A DNA stretch of 64,000 bases from Alteraurantiacibacter aestuarii (GCF_009827405.1 NZ_WTYY01000005.1:62001-126000); one strand, 5' to 3'. Positions 1 to 9,154 are shown, numbered from the stretch's first letter. Notes: generated by a model not told the origin, from the sequence alone. Made by a program: numbers and translations.

Positions 1-145
1 GACTTGCCGGTACCAGCCCAGCTGCAGCGAATATGCTATTAATGCGCTGGACAAGCATGGTGCAATCAAGGGTGGATGGCTGGCCCTCAAGCGGCTATTG
101 CGCTGCCACCCTTGGGGGGGACACGGATACGACCCGGTGCCTTGA
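1..145 (+). CDS. yidD: YidD, membrane protein insertion efficiency factor (3' end only)
   Basis: The window opens inside this gene. Frame 2 reads the last 47 residues, including [15 protein letters not shown] and [13 protein letters not shown] before a TGA at 143-145. The Cys-rich CRYxPSCSxYA motif is diagnostic of the YidD family (about 70-90 aa), a small peripheral inner-membrane protein that assists YidC-dependent insertion. It lies 36 bp upstream of yidC on the same strand, the usual rnpA-yidD-yidC order. The 5' end is outside the window. Family assignment is firm; only the partial extent is uncertain. Confidence 0.93.
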   Translation, partial: TCRYQPSCSEYAINALDKHGAIKGGWLALKRLLRCHPWGGHGYDPVP

Positions 146-181
146 CGGGCATCGCATGGAATAGAACCGCGGGAAAAAATC

Positions 182-1951
182 TTGGACAATCAGCGTAATC
201 TCATCCTCGCCGTCGTGCTGAGCGCAGCCCTGCTTTTCGGCTGGGACTTCGTCATGACGCGGTTCTTCCCGCAGCCGGTGGTGGCCGAACAGTCGCAAAC
301 CGCCAGTTCCGGGGCAAGTTCCGGGGTGGATACCGGCATCGATGCCAGCGGTGCGCCCGTTGCGCAGGCCGCAGGGCCGGGTGTGGAAGCCGTGCTGGCC
401 CGCGATCTTGATGCAGAGCTGGCCGCACCGGGCCGCCTGCCGATCAACGCACCCGAAATCGTCGGCTCGATCAATCCGGTCGGCGCGCGGATCGATGACA
501 TCGAACTCAAGACCCACCGCCAGACGGTGGACAAGGACAGCGGGCCGATCCGCTGGTTCGCCCCTGCCGGCACCGATGTGCAGCAATTCGCGCAATTCGG
601 CTGGGTGGGTGATGGCATTGCCCTGCCCGATGCCCGTACGCAGTGGAGCGGCACCGGCGAGCTGACGCAGGAAACGCCGCTGACGCTGAGCTGGGATAAT
701 GGCCAGGGCCAGACCTTCATCCTGACCTTCTCCATCGATGAGCATTACATGCTGACCGTGGAGCAGAGTGTGCGCAATGACAGCGATGGCTCGATTGCGC
801 TGCGTCCCTATGCCTTCGTCAACCGCACCAGCCTGACCGCCAGCCACAGCACGTGGAATGTTCATTCTGGCCCAATCGCGGCGATTGACAACGAAGTCGA
901 TTTTGACTGGAATTATGACGAGGTGGCCGAGGAAGGCCCCGTCAACATGCCCGGCCGCACAGAGTGGGTCGGCTTTACCGATATCTACTGGATGTCCGCG
1001 CTGATTGCGGATGACGATTTTGCCGCCACCAGCGCGTTTCGATCCACCGGCAATGATACCTATCGTGCCGACCTGCTGTATGAGACCGTCTCCGTGCCTG
1101 CTGGCGCAACGATGACGCGCAGCACGCGGCTGTTCGCGGGCGCCAAGGAAAGCGCTGTGCTGGACGCCTATGAGGATCAGGGCGTGGAGAAGTTCGGCCT
1201 CGCCATCGACTGGGGCTGGTTCCGCTTCATCGCCTGGCCGATGTGGCAGGTGCTGATCTTCCTGTTCGGCCTGGTGGGCAATTTTGGCGTGGCGATCATC
1301 TGCCTGACCATCATCATTCGCGGCCTGATGTTCCCCATCGCGCAAAAGCAGTTTGCCTCCATGGCGCAGATGCGCGCGGTGCAGCCCAAGATGAAGGCGC
1401 TGCAGGAACGCTACAAGGATGACAAGCCGCAGCTGCAGCAGGAAATGGCCAAGCTGTACAAGGAAGAAAAGGTCAATCCGCTGGCCGGCTGCCTGCCGAT
1501 CTTCATCCAGATCCCGATCTTCTTCGCGCTGTACAAGTCGCTGTTGCTGGCCATCGAGATGCGCCATGAGCCGTTCGTGCTGTGGATCAAGGATCTGTCC
1601 GCACCCGATCCGGCAACCATCCTCAACCTGTTCGGCCTGCTCGATTTCACCCCGCCCGGCTTCCTGTCGATTGGCGTGCTGGCGGTGCTGCTGGGCCTGA
1701 CCATGTGGCTGCAGTTCAAGCTGAACCCGGCGGCGATGGACCCGATGCAGCAGCAGATCTTCATGATCATGCCGTGGGTGCTGATGTTCGTCATGGCGCC
1801 GTTTGCCGCAGGCCTGCTGCTGTACTGGATCACCTCCAACCTGCTCACGCTGGGGCAGCAGAAATATCTCTATTCGCGCCACCCGCAATTGCGCGCGCAG
1901 GCAGAGAAGGACGCCGCCGAAAAGGCGCGCAACGCAGAGCGCAAGGGGTGA
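182..1951 (+). CDS. yidC: YidC membrane protein insertase
   Basis: 589 aa. YidC inserts and folds inner-membrane proteins, alone or with SecYEG. The N-terminus MDNQRNLILAVVLSAALLFG is the standard first transmembrane helix, which forces a TTG start at 182; the nearest upstream ATG (156) is followed at once by a stop. Residues about 60-340 form the large periplasmic beta domain. The C-terminal core has about five helices (near residues 352-380, 430-455, 480-515, 525-550) with the conserved positively charged cytoplasmic loop (QMRAVQPKMKALQERYKDD) and ends in a basic tail. Length is normal for a Gram-negative YidC. The stop overlaps the engB start by 4 bp, so the two are translationally coupled. 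Confidence 0.97.
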   Translation: MDNQRNLILAVVLSAALLFGWDFVMTRFFPQPVVAEQSQTASSGASSGVDTGIDASGAPVAQAAGPGVEAVLARDLDAELAAPGRLPINAPEIVGSINPVGARIDDIELKTHRQTVDKDSGPIRWFAPAGTDVQQFAQFGWVGDGIALPDARTQWSGTGELTQETPLTLSWDNGQGQTFILTFSIDEHYMLTVEQSVRNDSDGSIALRPYAFVNRTSLTASHSTWNVHSGPIAAIDNEVDFDWNYDEVAEEGPVNMPGRTEWVGFTDIYWMSALIADDDFAATSAFRSTGNDTYRADLLYETVSVPAGATMTRSTRLFAGAKESAVLDAYEDQGVEKFGLAIDWGWFRFIAWPMWQVLIFLFGLVGNFGVAIICLTIIIRGLMFPIAQKQFASMAQMRAVQPKMKALQERYKDDKPQLQQEMAKLYKEEKVNPLAGCLPIFIQIPIFFALYKSLLLAIEMRHEPFVLWIKDLSAPDPATILNLFGLLDFTPPGFLSIGVLAVLLGLTMWLQFKLNPAAMDPMQQQIFMIMPWVLMFVMAPFAAGLLLYWITSNLLTLGQQKYLYSRHPQLRAQAEKDAAEKARNAERKG

Positions 1952-2589
1952 CGGACGACGAACAGGATCTGGCGGAAGAGGCGCGCAAGCTGTTTTCAGG
2001 CCGCGTCGAATTCCTGCTGTCGGCACCGCAGCTGAAGTTCATCCCGGGGGCGGATTTCCCCGAGGTGGCCTTTTGCGGGCGCAGTAATGTGGGCAAGAGC
2101 TCGCTGCTCAATGCGCTGACCGGGCGCAAGGCGATTGCCCGCACATCGGTTACGCCGGGCCGCACGCAGGAGCTCAACTTCTTCGAAGTGGGGGAGCCCA
2201 CGCAGTTCCGGCTGGTGGACATGCCCGGCTATGGCTTTGCCAAGGCACCGGTGAAAGTGGTCGAGAAATGGCGCAGCCTGGTGCGCACCTTCCTGCGCGG
2301 GCGGGTGGTGCTCAAACGCACGCTGGTGCTGATCGATGCGCGCCATGGCATCAAGCCGGTCGACGAAGAGATGATGAAGATGCTCGACGAGGCAGCGGTC
2401 GGCTATCGGCTGGTGCTGACCAAGGCGGACAAGATCAAGGCATCGGAGCTGGAGGCAACGGCGGACAAGGTCCGGGCCGAAGCGCGCAAGCACCCCGCGG
2501 CCCATCCGCACCTGCACATCACCAGTTCCGAAAAAGGAATGGGCATCGCCGAATTGCGCGCTGCCGTTCTCGCCGACCTGAGGACCTGA
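1948..2589 (+). CDS. engB: EngB/YsxC ribosome-biogenesis GTPase
   Basis: 213 aa, a small TRAFAC GTPase needed for large ribosomal subunit assembly. G1 is GRSNVGKSS, followed by the G2 threonine region (TSVTPGRTQ), G3 DMPGYGFA, G4 TKAD and a G5-like TSS, all at normal spacing. The open frame extends far upstream inside yidC, but the GTG at 1948 overlaps the yidC stop as GTGA and gives the usual family length, so I chose it. It follows yidD and yidC in one operon. The stop codon (2587-2589) lies in the first unit of a 15-bp tandem repeat that repeats the stop twice more downstream. Confidence 0.95.
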   Translation: MTDDEQDLAEEARKLFSGRVEFLLSAPQLKFIPGADFPEVAFCGRSNVGKSSLLNALTGRKAIARTSVTPGRTQELNFFEVGEPTQFRLVDMPGYGFAKAPVKVVEKWRSLVRTFLRGRVVLKRTLVLIDARHGIKPVDEEMMKMLDEAAVGYRLVLTKADKIKASELEATADKVRAEARKHPAAHPHLHITSSEKGMGIAELRAAVLADLRT

Positions 2590-2627
2590 CGCCTGAGGAC
2601 CTGACGCCTGAGGACCTGACGCCTGAG
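2581..2627. repeat. 15-bp tandem repeat x3 over the engB stop codon
   Basis: Three perfect copies of AGGACCTGACGCCTG at 2581-2595, 2596-2610 and 2611-2625, followed by AG. The engB stop TGA is in copy 1. Because the unit is 15 bp, copies 2 and 3 place further TGA codons in the same frame (2602, 2617). The 11-mer CTGACGCCTGA also occurs in the repeat after the GST gene at 6124-6134. Confidence 0.95.
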
Positions 2628-2762
2628 CGCCGCACCTGTCGGTCGCCCAGCTTGCCAGTATTCCAGCGATCCACTCAGTGACGAGATGACCTCGGGAAGA
2701 GGCATGATTCCCTAGGGAAGCTGGCGTCCGCGAAACGCGTAATCGGCTGCGGACAGCAGACG

Positions 2763-2792
2763 AAAAAAAGGGCACCCGAAAGCACCCTTTTC
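2763..2792 (-). terminator. Intrinsic terminator after the CHASE2-EAL/micro-ORF unit
   Basis: On the minus strand the sequence reads AAAGGG, then TGC, a short loop, GTG and CCC followed by TTTTTTT. This is a stem with six Watson-Crick pairs plus wobbles and a long U-run. It lies 20 bp past the stop of the micro-ORF at 2812-2859. The plus strand also has an A-run and a short T-run around the same stem, so some activity against engB read-through is possible. Confidence 0.75.
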
Positions 2793-2811
2793 TATCTGAA
2801 TTTTTTGAGGA

Positions 2812-2859
2812 TTAGCCCCGGCGACCGCCGAAAAGCCAATCATAAATGCTGCCACCCAT
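2812..2859 (-). CDS. Candidate 15-residue microprotein (MGGSIYDWLFGGRRG)
   Basis: A very short frame: ATG at 2859, TAA at 2812, product MGGSIYDWLFGGRRG. It is preceded by a near-perfect Shine-Dalgarno AAGGAG with 7 nt spacing, and followed 20 bp later by an intrinsic terminator. It sits 58 bp downstream of the CHASE2-EAL gene on the same strand, so it would be the last cistron of that transcript. The peptide has an aromatic, amphipathic centre and a basic end. I do not recognise a family and assign no function. A chance ORF is the main alternative, but the ribosome site and terminator both argue for expression. Confidence 0.5.
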   Translation of the reverse strand: MGGSIYDWLFGGRRG

Positions 2860-2917
2860 GGTTAGTCTCCTTGCTTGGACACCTTCCATATGGGTTAACC
2901 ATTTATATTTGTAAAGT

Positions 2918-5251
2918 TTAAACCATTTTTCTTAATTCTTCTGGAATACTAAACCTCTGAAATTTAAGGATTTCATCGAATGAAATGGGTCTCGAAATTG
3001 CGAAACCCTGAGCCACAAGACACCCCGAATCGCGCAATAAGGTTAACGTTGATCCGTCTTCCACCCCTTCCGCTACCACTATGATTCGCAATTCTTTTCC
3101 GAGTCGCAGCACGTGGCGAACGATGCCCGCGGCCTTGGCATCGGTATTCATGGCCGACGTGAACATGCGGTCGATCTTCAGTTCGGAAAATGGCAGGCGC
3201 TGCAGCGCTTCAAGGCTGGCCGCACCGACGCCGAAATCATCCATCGATATCTTCGGACCAAGCGCTGCCAGCTCGCTCAGCACATCGTGTGCCGCTTCGA
3301 AATTGGATATGCGATAGGTCTCGGTAATCTCCAGCGTCAGGCGAAGCGGATCGAAGCCGGTCTCATCCAGCACTTCGCGCACCATCCGCACAATATCGCG
3401 TTCATGGACCAGCGTGGCCGAGATGTTGACAGCGATCGGCAGCTTGAGGCCGCGGTCCTCGAATGCATTGCCGGCCAGGCAGGCCTCTTCCAGCACGTGG
3501 CGGGTGAGGTGGGTCATGCGGCCGGCATTCTCGCACTGGCGGATGAAGTGATCGGGCGGGATCAGGCCCTTCACCGGATCGCGCCAGCGCACCAGAGCCT
3601 CCACGCCCACCAGTTCCCCTGACTGGACGAGGATCTTGGGCTGATAGATCAGATATATCTCGCCGTTGGAAAGCGCGGAATCGATGCGGGCCTGCAGGGA
3701 AATGTTCCAGATCAGGTCTTCATCGCTGGCCAGTTCGGCGATCTCTATCGGTTCATATGTCTCTGTCGTGCGCTCTGCGGCGGAAACGGCGGCAGCCACG
3801 CGGCGCGTGACATTGGGGCTGGGGGTGATGTCCACGCCAAAGGTGATGCCAACGTCCACCTGGTTTTCGCCCACCAGCAATGGAGACGAGAACAGGGCTC
3901 TGAGGCCCTCGAGGTGTTCACGAATAAGTGCCGGTTCCTTCTCGGGGAAGGTCCATGCGATCAGGTGACCCTGCCCGAGATAGATGGTGGCTTCTTTCTT
4001 TGCCGCCTTCAGCCGTCCGACTATACGCAGCAGATATTCCGCATGCAGGTCTGCCGGCAGCGTCTTGCGCACTTCCTCGAACCGGTGGATCTTCGCAACG
4101 ATGATGGTCGGAACCGTCTCTGCCGTTGCCTTGTCCGCTTCCAGCGCGGCAAAGGTGGGCAGGTTGGTGTCAGGATCGACCATGCGGAAGCTGCTCTTCC
4201 ACTTGGTGCGGGCGCGGAACAGTCCGAAGATCAGCAATTGGGCGATGGCCGCTGCAATGCTGATTTTCGCGCCCATCTGCGCCGCAACGAAGGCGCTGGC
4301 CAGCAGGCCAATGAACATGGCCGCATAATAGGAATGGCGCAGGCGCGAATTTTGCGTCTGGCTGAGAATACACAGCACCAGAAAGGCAAACAGCAGTACA
4401 AGATAACCGCTAATTACCTTGGTAAGGCCAGCCATCAGCGTTTCGGCCGCATAGATGCTGACCAGTGAGTTGGGCACGCCCATGTGACCGGGAATATTGG
4501 CGCTGTTGGTCTGGCTCCGGTTCGATACACCCAGCACCACCAGCTTGCCTGCTACGTCCGCGGCAATGCCATCGCGCTGGCCCAGAGGAGCCTTTTCAAG
4601 CTGCAGATCCTGGTATCGGTATGACGGGATGGAGGCCAGATCGAAGCTGTAGTTGATCGGGAACTGTTCGTGGCTGTTGCTGGTCAGTCCGGCCAGCGAT
4701 GCCGGCAGGCTGGTGAACTGTTCATCCCTGTGGGTGACAATGAACGGCATCTGCCAGGTAAAGCCGAGGTAGTTTTCCCACCGGTTGGTGGCAACCTGGG
4801 CAACATTGCGGGATACGCTGCTGGCCGATCGTTCCAGCCTGTCTTCACCGTTGAGGCCGGTGGCATAATTCTGCACCAGTACGATATTTTCGCCACCTGC
4901 ACGCATCGCAGCATTCAGCACTTCATCGGCCTTGACCGTGGACGGGCGATTGAAAACCATGTCGATGTAGACGCGGCTGACGCCTTCTTCCCGCAGCCGG
5001 TCGAGCGTTTCTGCCAGTTCAACGCGGCGCTGGGGGTAGCCGGGATCGGTCAGGTCCTCATCCGTGCCGACATAGACGATGTCGCCCGACGCCTCGAACG
5101 TGGCGAGGCGCGACTGGGCAACCCAGGTTAGCTGGTCGAAGACGTCGAAGACGGTAAGGAACGACAGGACGAGCGCAATGAGGCCGGCCCAGAAGGCGTG
5201 CCGCATGCGTTCACTCGCACTGTTTCGTTCCTTGCTTGTCGGCATATGCAC
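2918..5251 (-). CDS. CHASE2 - degenerate GGDEF - EAL membrane c-di-GMP phosphodiesterase
   Basis: 777 aa. The N-terminal helix (about 18-40) precedes an extracytoplasmic region of about 240 residues with CHASE2 character (VYVGTDED, then VSRVYIDMVFNRPS). Three helices (about 285-350) follow, then a cytoplasmic GGDEF-like domain whose signature is lost, so it should not make c-di-GMP. The C-terminal EAL domain keeps GVEALVRW, the ITET, DDFGVG and KIDR motifs and the EGVE motif, so hydrolysis of c-di-GMP to pGpG is expected. The envelope sensor domain probably controls this activity. Transcribed alone, away from the GST gene. ATG at 5251 or at 5245 (second Met) could be the start. Confidence 0.88.
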   Translation of the reverse strand: MHMPTSKERNSASERMRHAFWAGLIALVLSFLTVFDVFDQLTWVAQSRLATFEASGDIVYVGTDEDLTDPGYPQRRVELAETLDRLREEGVSRVYIDMVFNRPSTVKADEVLNAAMRAGGENIVLVQNYATGLNGEDRLERSASSVSRNVAQVATNRWENYLGFTWQMPFIVTHRDEQFTSLPASLAGLTSNSHEQFPINYSFDLASIPSYRYQDLQLEKAPLGQRDGIAADVAGKLVVLGVSNRSQTNSANIPGHMGVPNSLVSIYAAETLMAGLTKVISGYLVLLFAFLVLCILSQTQNSRLRHSYYAAMFIGLLASAFVAAQMGAKISIAAAIAQLLIFGLFRARTKWKSSFRMVDPDTNLPTFAALEADKATAETVPTIIVAKIHRFEEVRKTLPADLHAEYLLRIVGRLKAAKKEATIYLGQGHLIAWTFPEKEPALIREHLEGLRALFSSPLLVGENQVDVGITFGVDITPSPNVTRRVAAAVSAAERTTETYEPIEIAELASDEDLIWNISLQARIDSALSNGEIYLIYQPKILVQSGELVGVEALVRWRDPVKGLIPPDHFIRQCENAGRMTHLTRHVLEEACLAGNAFEDRGLKLPIAVNISATLVHERDIVRMVREVLDETGFDPLRLTLEITETYRISNFEAAHDVLSELAALGPKISMDDFGVGAASLEALQRLPFSELKIDRMFTSAMNTDAKAAGIVRHVLRLGKELRIIVVAEGVEDGSTLTLLRDSGCLVAQGFAISRPISFDEILKFQRFSIPEELRKMV

Positions 5252-5452
5252 GACCCTCGTTCACCATTTTTCCGGCGCATTCGCCGCTGTGGATGGGTTT
5301 CCTTAGCAACACGATGGTAAACAAACCCCTGACAACGGCGAGATGAGTGAGCATGCTGAATCAAGGTGCCTAACACCGGCTTCACATCTGTTCAGGCTCG
5401 ACAGGCTTTGTCTGAATCCCTAGGGCTGCGCCAAGGCAGACAGGGACCCCAC

Positions 5453-6118
5453 ATGAAGCTGATCATCGGTAACAAGAATTACTCCAGCTGGTCCTTGCGC
5501 GGATGGCTGGCTGCCAAGCAATCGGGCATCTCCTTCGAGGAACTGACGGTTCATATCGATGGCGATGACTGGCAGGCGATGAAGCGCCAGCAGGATGAAT
5601 TCCAGCCTTCGGCGGGCAAGGTGCCGGTGCTGTGGGATGGCGACGTGGTGGTGTGGGATTCCATGGCGATCATGGAATATCTGGCAGACAAGGTCGGCCG
5701 CGACCGCTTCTGGCCCAAGGATGACGCAGCGCGCGGCATGGCCCGTGCCATGGTGGCCGAAATGCACTCCTCCTACTTGCCGCTGCGGCGTCTGTGTCCG
5801 ATGAATATCCGCCGCTCGATACCCATTGAGCTGACCGATGACGCCAAGGCGGACATCATTCGCATTCTGGGCCTGTGGGCAGAGGCGCGCGCGCGTTTTG
5901 GCAAGGGTGGCCCGTTCCTGTTCGGCACATTTGGCGCAGCGGACATCTTCTACGCCCCTATCGTCAGCCGCTTCATCACCTATGGCATTGGCGTGCCCGG
6001 CTTTGCCCAGGCCTATATGCAGGCGATCTGGGAGCATGAATGGATGCAGGCGTGGATTGCCGCCGCCGAAGCGGAAGAATGGACGATCTCCGCCTTCGAA
6101 GTGCCAGTGGACGCCTGA
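5453..6118 (+). CDS. Glutathione S-transferase family protein
   Basis: 221 aa. The N-terminal thioredoxin-fold domain begins MKLIIGNKNYSSWSLRGW, a start seen in a bacterial GST subgroup, with the cis-proline region KVPVLWDGDVVVWDSMAIMEYL near residues 60-80 that binds glutathione. The all-helical C-terminal domain includes FLFGTFGAADIFYAPIVSRF. The open frame continues upstream, but the ATG at 5453 with a GGGA-type ribosome site fits the family. It is a single gene between divergent and downstream units. The substrate is not predictable. The stop codon lies in a two-copy 15-bp repeat. Confidence 0.88.
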   Translation: MKLIIGNKNYSSWSLRGWLAAKQSGISFEELTVHIDGDDWQAMKRQQDEFQPSAGKVPVLWDGDVVVWDSMAIMEYLADKVGRDRFWPKDDAARGMARAMVAEMHSSYLPLRRLCPMNIRRSIPIELTDDAKADIIRILGLWAEARARFGKGGPFLFGTFGAADIFYAPIVSRFITYGIGVPGFAQAYMQAIWEHEWMQAWIAAAEAEEWTISAFEVPVDA

Positions 6119-6136
6119 TTTTCTGACGCCTGATCT
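6110..6136. repeat. 15-bp near-duplication over the GST stop codon
   Basis: GACGCCTGATTTTCT at 6110-6124 is followed by a second GACGCCTGATCT at 6125-6136. The true stop TGA (6116-6118) is repeated in frame at 6131-6133. It shares the 11-mer CTGACGCCTGA with the repeat after engB. Confidence 0.85.
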
Positions 6137-6262
6137 CAGTGCGACCGTCCGGGCGGATCAACAGGGCGTGCCGTCTGTGGGCGGGACCGCTTCAAGATCA
6201 GGCTTGGGCATTTCTTCCTCCCTGTCTGGAAAGCTGCGCGGCTCTGGTATAGCGCATGCGCC

Positions 6263-7411
6263 ATGATCAACTCCAGCAATCCGGCACAGATCGCGCACGC
6301 GCTGATCGCCTGTGACAGTGTGACCCCCGCCACCGGCGCGGTGTTTGACCTCATGCAGCAGATGCTGGAGCCGCTCGGCTTCGAAGTCGTCCGCTTCCTG
6401 GCAGGCGAGGGACCGGAAGGCAGTGACGAGGCGCCGGTGGAGAACCTGTTCGCCATCCGCCGCGGGCCCACCGGATCGCGCCACTTCGCCTTTGCCGGCC
6501 ATGTCGATGTGGTGCCGCCCGGCGCGGGCTGGGCCTCCGATGCCTTTGCTCCTGAAATTCGCGGCGGCCTGCTGTACGGGCGCGGCGCGGTGGACATGAA
6601 GGGGTCGATCGCCTGCATGCTGGCGGCGCTGGTCGATATTCCCGCAGATGCCGGCACCATCAGCCTGATCATCACCGGGGACGAGGAAGGCCCGGCGCTC
6701 AACGGCACGCGCGCGCTGATCGATCTGATGCGTGAGCGCGGAGATATTCCGGACCTGTGCCTGGTGGGCGAACCCACCAGCGTCAACCGGCTGGGCGATA
6801 CGATGAAGATCGGCCGGCGCGGATCGGTCAACATCCTGCTGGAAGTGGAAGGCGTGCAGGGCCACGTCGCCTATCCGCACCTGGCCCGCAACCCGCTGCC
6901 GCCGATGATCGCCATGCTGGCCGAACTGGATGCGCTGGTGCTGGATGAGGGGACCGACTGGTTCCAGCCGAGCAATCTGGAAATAACCGAGATCGATGCC
7001 ACCAACCGCGCACACAATGTCATTCCGGCGATGGCCAAGGCACGGATTTCCATTCGTTTCAACGATTTGCATACAGGCGCGGAACTGTCCGAGCGTGTGT
7101 GCACCATTGCCGGAAAACATGGCGGACGGGCGTTGCCAATCGTTTCAGGAGAGGCTTTCCTGACCCCGCCGGGTGAATTCTCGCAGCTTATCGCCAAGGC
7201 GGTAGAGGCCGAGATCGGCATCGTCCCCGAAGCATCCACCAGTGGCGGCACCTCCGATGCGCGCTTCCTGAAGGACCTGTGCCCGGTGATCGAATTTGGC
7301 CTTGTCAACGCAACCATGCATAAGACCGATGAAGCAGTGGCGCTGGATGATCTGGACGCGCTGGTGAGGATCTATCGGCGCGTCGTCACAGATGCGCTGA
7401 AGGGGGGATAG
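6263..7411 (+). CDS. dapE: Succinyl-diaminopimelate desuccinylase
   Basis: 382 aa M20 metallopeptidase that hydrolyses N-succinyl-LL-diaminopimelate in the lysine and peptidoglycan precursor pathway. Metal-site motifs are visible in order: FAGHVDVVPPG (about residue 75), GRGAVDMKG (about 108), TGDEEGPALNGT (about 136), and the C-terminal GGTSDARF plus MHKTDE. Length is normal. ATG at 6263 was chosen because it gives the typical DapE N-terminus. The symporter gene begins 2 bp past the stop, suggesting cotranscription. dapB, in the same pathway, lies 2.4 kb away on the other strand. Confidence 0.95.
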   Translation: MINSSNPAQIAHALIACDSVTPATGAVFDLMQQMLEPLGFEVVRFLAGEGPEGSDEAPVENLFAIRRGPTGSRHFAFAGHVDVVPPGAGWASDAFAPEIRGGLLYGRGAVDMKGSIACMLAALVDIPADAGTISLIITGDEEGPALNGTRALIDLMRERGDIPDLCLVGEPTSVNRLGDTMKIGRRGSVNILLEVEGVQGHVAYPHLARNPLPPMIAMLAELDALVLDEGTDWFQPSNLEITEIDATNRAHNVIPAMAKARISIRFNDLHTGAELSERVCTIAGKHGGRALPIVSGEAFLTPPGEFSQLIAKAVEAEIGIVPEASTSGGTSDARFLKDLCPVIEFGLVNATMHKTDEAVALDDLDALVRIYRRVVTDALKGG

Positions 7412-7413
7412 CG

Positions 7414-8727
7414 ATGACAGCCGAAGCCGAAGATATCGCCCGCGAAGCTGCGCCCATCGGGCATGGCAAACTGCAATTGCGCATCTTGATCGGCTTCATC
7501 GCCGGCCTCACAGCGGGCCTGCTGACCTATACATTCGCGCCCGGCGCAGACTGGGTGAACACCGTGGTGACATATGTCACCGGCCCCATCGGACAGGTTT
7601 TCCTGCGGCTGCTGTTCATGCTGGTGATCCCGCTGCTGTTCAGCGCTCTGGTGGTGGGCATTGCCGAAATGGGCGAGATTCGCGCGCTCAAGCAGATCGG
7701 CATTCGCACGCTGGTCTATACCATCATCGTCTCCAGCATCGCGGTGGCGATCTCCATCGCGCTGGTGAACCTGATCCGTCCGGGAGACGGCGTGGACCCC
7801 GCAGCCGCGGCAGACCTGCTGGCACAGGGTGCGGGCGGCGCTGCCAGCATTGTCGAGGCATCGGCCAACAGCGATGCGGGTGTGAACCAGCTGATCAATA
7901 TCGTGCCCAGCAACATCATCTCGGCCATGTCGAGCAACGATATTCTGGCGGTTATGTTCTTCGCGCTGTTCTTCGGCATCGGCATGCTGCTGGTGCAGAC
8001 CACGCGCACAGAAGTGCTGAAGGACGCGATAGAGGGTATTTTCGAAGTGGCGATGAAGCTGATCGGCATCGTCATCCAGCTGGCGCCGATTGCCATCTTC
8101 TGCTTCATGTTCAACCTGTCCGCGCAGTTCGGCTGGGACCTGCTGTTCAAGCTGGCGGCTTTCGTGGCGGTGGTGCTGCTGGCGCTGGGCCTGCAGATGT
8201 TCGGCGTGTTCCCGCTGCTGCTGAAATTCGTGGCCAGGAAAAGCCCCGTCGCCTTCTTCAAGGAAACGCGTGAGGCGAGCCTGATGGCTTTCTCCACCGC
8301 CAGTTCCAACGCCACTCTGCCCACCGCGCTGCGGGTGGCCGATACCGAGCTGAAACTGCCGCGCCGGATCGCCCGCTTCGTGCTCACCATCGGCGCCACC
8401 GCCAACCAGAACGGCACCGCCATGTTCGAAGGCGTGACGGTGCTGTTCCTGGCGCAGTTCTTCGGCGTGGAGCTGGGGCTGAGCGATCAGATCTTCGTGA
8501 TGGTGGTGTGCATTCTGGCGGGCATCGGTACGGCGGGCGTGCCCGGCGGATCGCTGCCGGTGATCGCGCTCATATTGGCCGGCGTTGGCGTGCCGCCCGA
8601 AGGTATCGGCCTGATCCTGGGCGTGGACCGCTTCCTCGACATGTGCCGCACCACGCTCAACGTGGTGGGTGATCTCGTCGCGGCGCAGGTAATCGCCGCG
8701 ACGAGTTCGGAAACCGTGGGGACCTAG
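7414..8727 (+). CDS. Dicarboxylate/amino acid:cation symporter (DAACS family)
   Basis: 437 aa polytopic inner-membrane protein with about eight helices and two re-entrant hairpins. Family motifs are clear: the serine-rich hairpin TASSNATLPTALRVA, the NMDGT-like core ATANQNGTAMFEG (here NQNGT), and the C-terminal DRFLDMCRTTLNVVGD segment that binds substrate. It couples uptake of a C4-dicarboxylate or acidic/neutral amino acid to sodium or protons; the actual substrate cannot be read from sequence. A strong AGGGGGG ribosome site lies 6 nt before the ATG. Its stop overlaps the convergent lipoprotein gene by 4 bp. Confidence 0.9.
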   Translation: MTAEAEDIAREAAPIGHGKLQLRILIGFIAGLTAGLLTYTFAPGADWVNTVVTYVTGPIGQVFLRLLFMLVIPLLFSALVVGIAEMGEIRALKQIGIRTLVYTIIVSSIAVAISIALVNLIRPGDGVDPAAAADLLAQGAGGAASIVEASANSDAGVNQLINIVPSNIISAMSSNDILAVMFFALFFGIGMLLVQTTRTEVLKDAIEGIFEVAMKLIGIVIQLAPIAIFCFMFNLSAQFGWDLLFKLAAFVAVVLLALGLQMFGVFPLLLKFVARKSPVAFFKETREASLMAFSTASSNATLPTALRVADTELKLPRRIARFVLTIGATANQNGTAMFEGVTVLFLAQFFGVELGLSDQIFVMVVCILAGIGTAGVPGGSLPVIALILAGVGVPPEGIGLILGVDRFLDMCRTTLNVVGDLVAAQVIAATSSETVGT

Positions 8728-9119
8728 TTGCCCGCTGCCAGCTCGACCGGCAGGAATGTACCCAGCCCGCAGGTGGTTACGCGCGCACCATCGGGATTGA
8801 TCACGTCGATCGTATCCTGGCTGCACAGGCGGCCGGTGGTGGCGGTGTAGGCAATGCGCTTTTCGATGCCCAGCGTATGGCACCGCGCGGGCAGCGTGTT
8901 GCGATAGCGGGTGTTGTCCAGCATCACGAAATCGATCGTGTAATCGTCATGCACGACGGTGCGATCGATCTGGCTCAGCGTGACGCAGCTTACAGCTTCG
9001 CCAACGGCTGTGGCCTGCGGAGCGCGGACTTGCTGTTCGCGGTCCATCTGGGCGGAGCAGGCGGCCAGCGGCAGCAGCACACCAAGCGCCAGGGCAGGTC
9101 GGAGGGGGTTTTTGAGCAT
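8724..9119 (-). CDS. Small lipoprotein of unknown function
   Basis: 131 aa from the ATG at 9119, which has a GGGAGA ribosome site; a longer start at 9137 is less likely. A signal peptide ends in the lipobox LLPLAAC, so it should be lipid-anchored in the envelope. The mature part has conserved-looking cysteines (AVSCVTL, ARCHTLG, GRLCSQD, VTTCGLG) and an IDRTVVHDDYTIDFVM stretch. This resembles a family of short alphaproteobacterial lipoproteins (DUF6491-like, from memory). No enzymatic motif is seen. It is monocistronic and convergent with the symporter gene. Confidence 0.72.
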   Translation of the reverse strand: MLKNPLRPALALGVLLPLAACSAQMDREQQVRAPQATAVGEAVSCVTLSQIDRTVVHDDYTIDFVMLDNTRYRNTLPARCHTLGIEKRIAYTATTGRLCSQDTIDVINPDGARVTTCGLGTFLPVELAAGN

Positions 9120-9154
9120 TATTGTTCTCCCGGTCACTCATTGAATGAAGCGGA

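Noticed and set aside
95-2026. 643-residue minus-strand frame opposite yidC
   Set aside because: His/Gln/Arg-rich shadow of yidC with no domain or ribosome site; many similar long antisense frames in this GC-rich window were rejected for the same reason.
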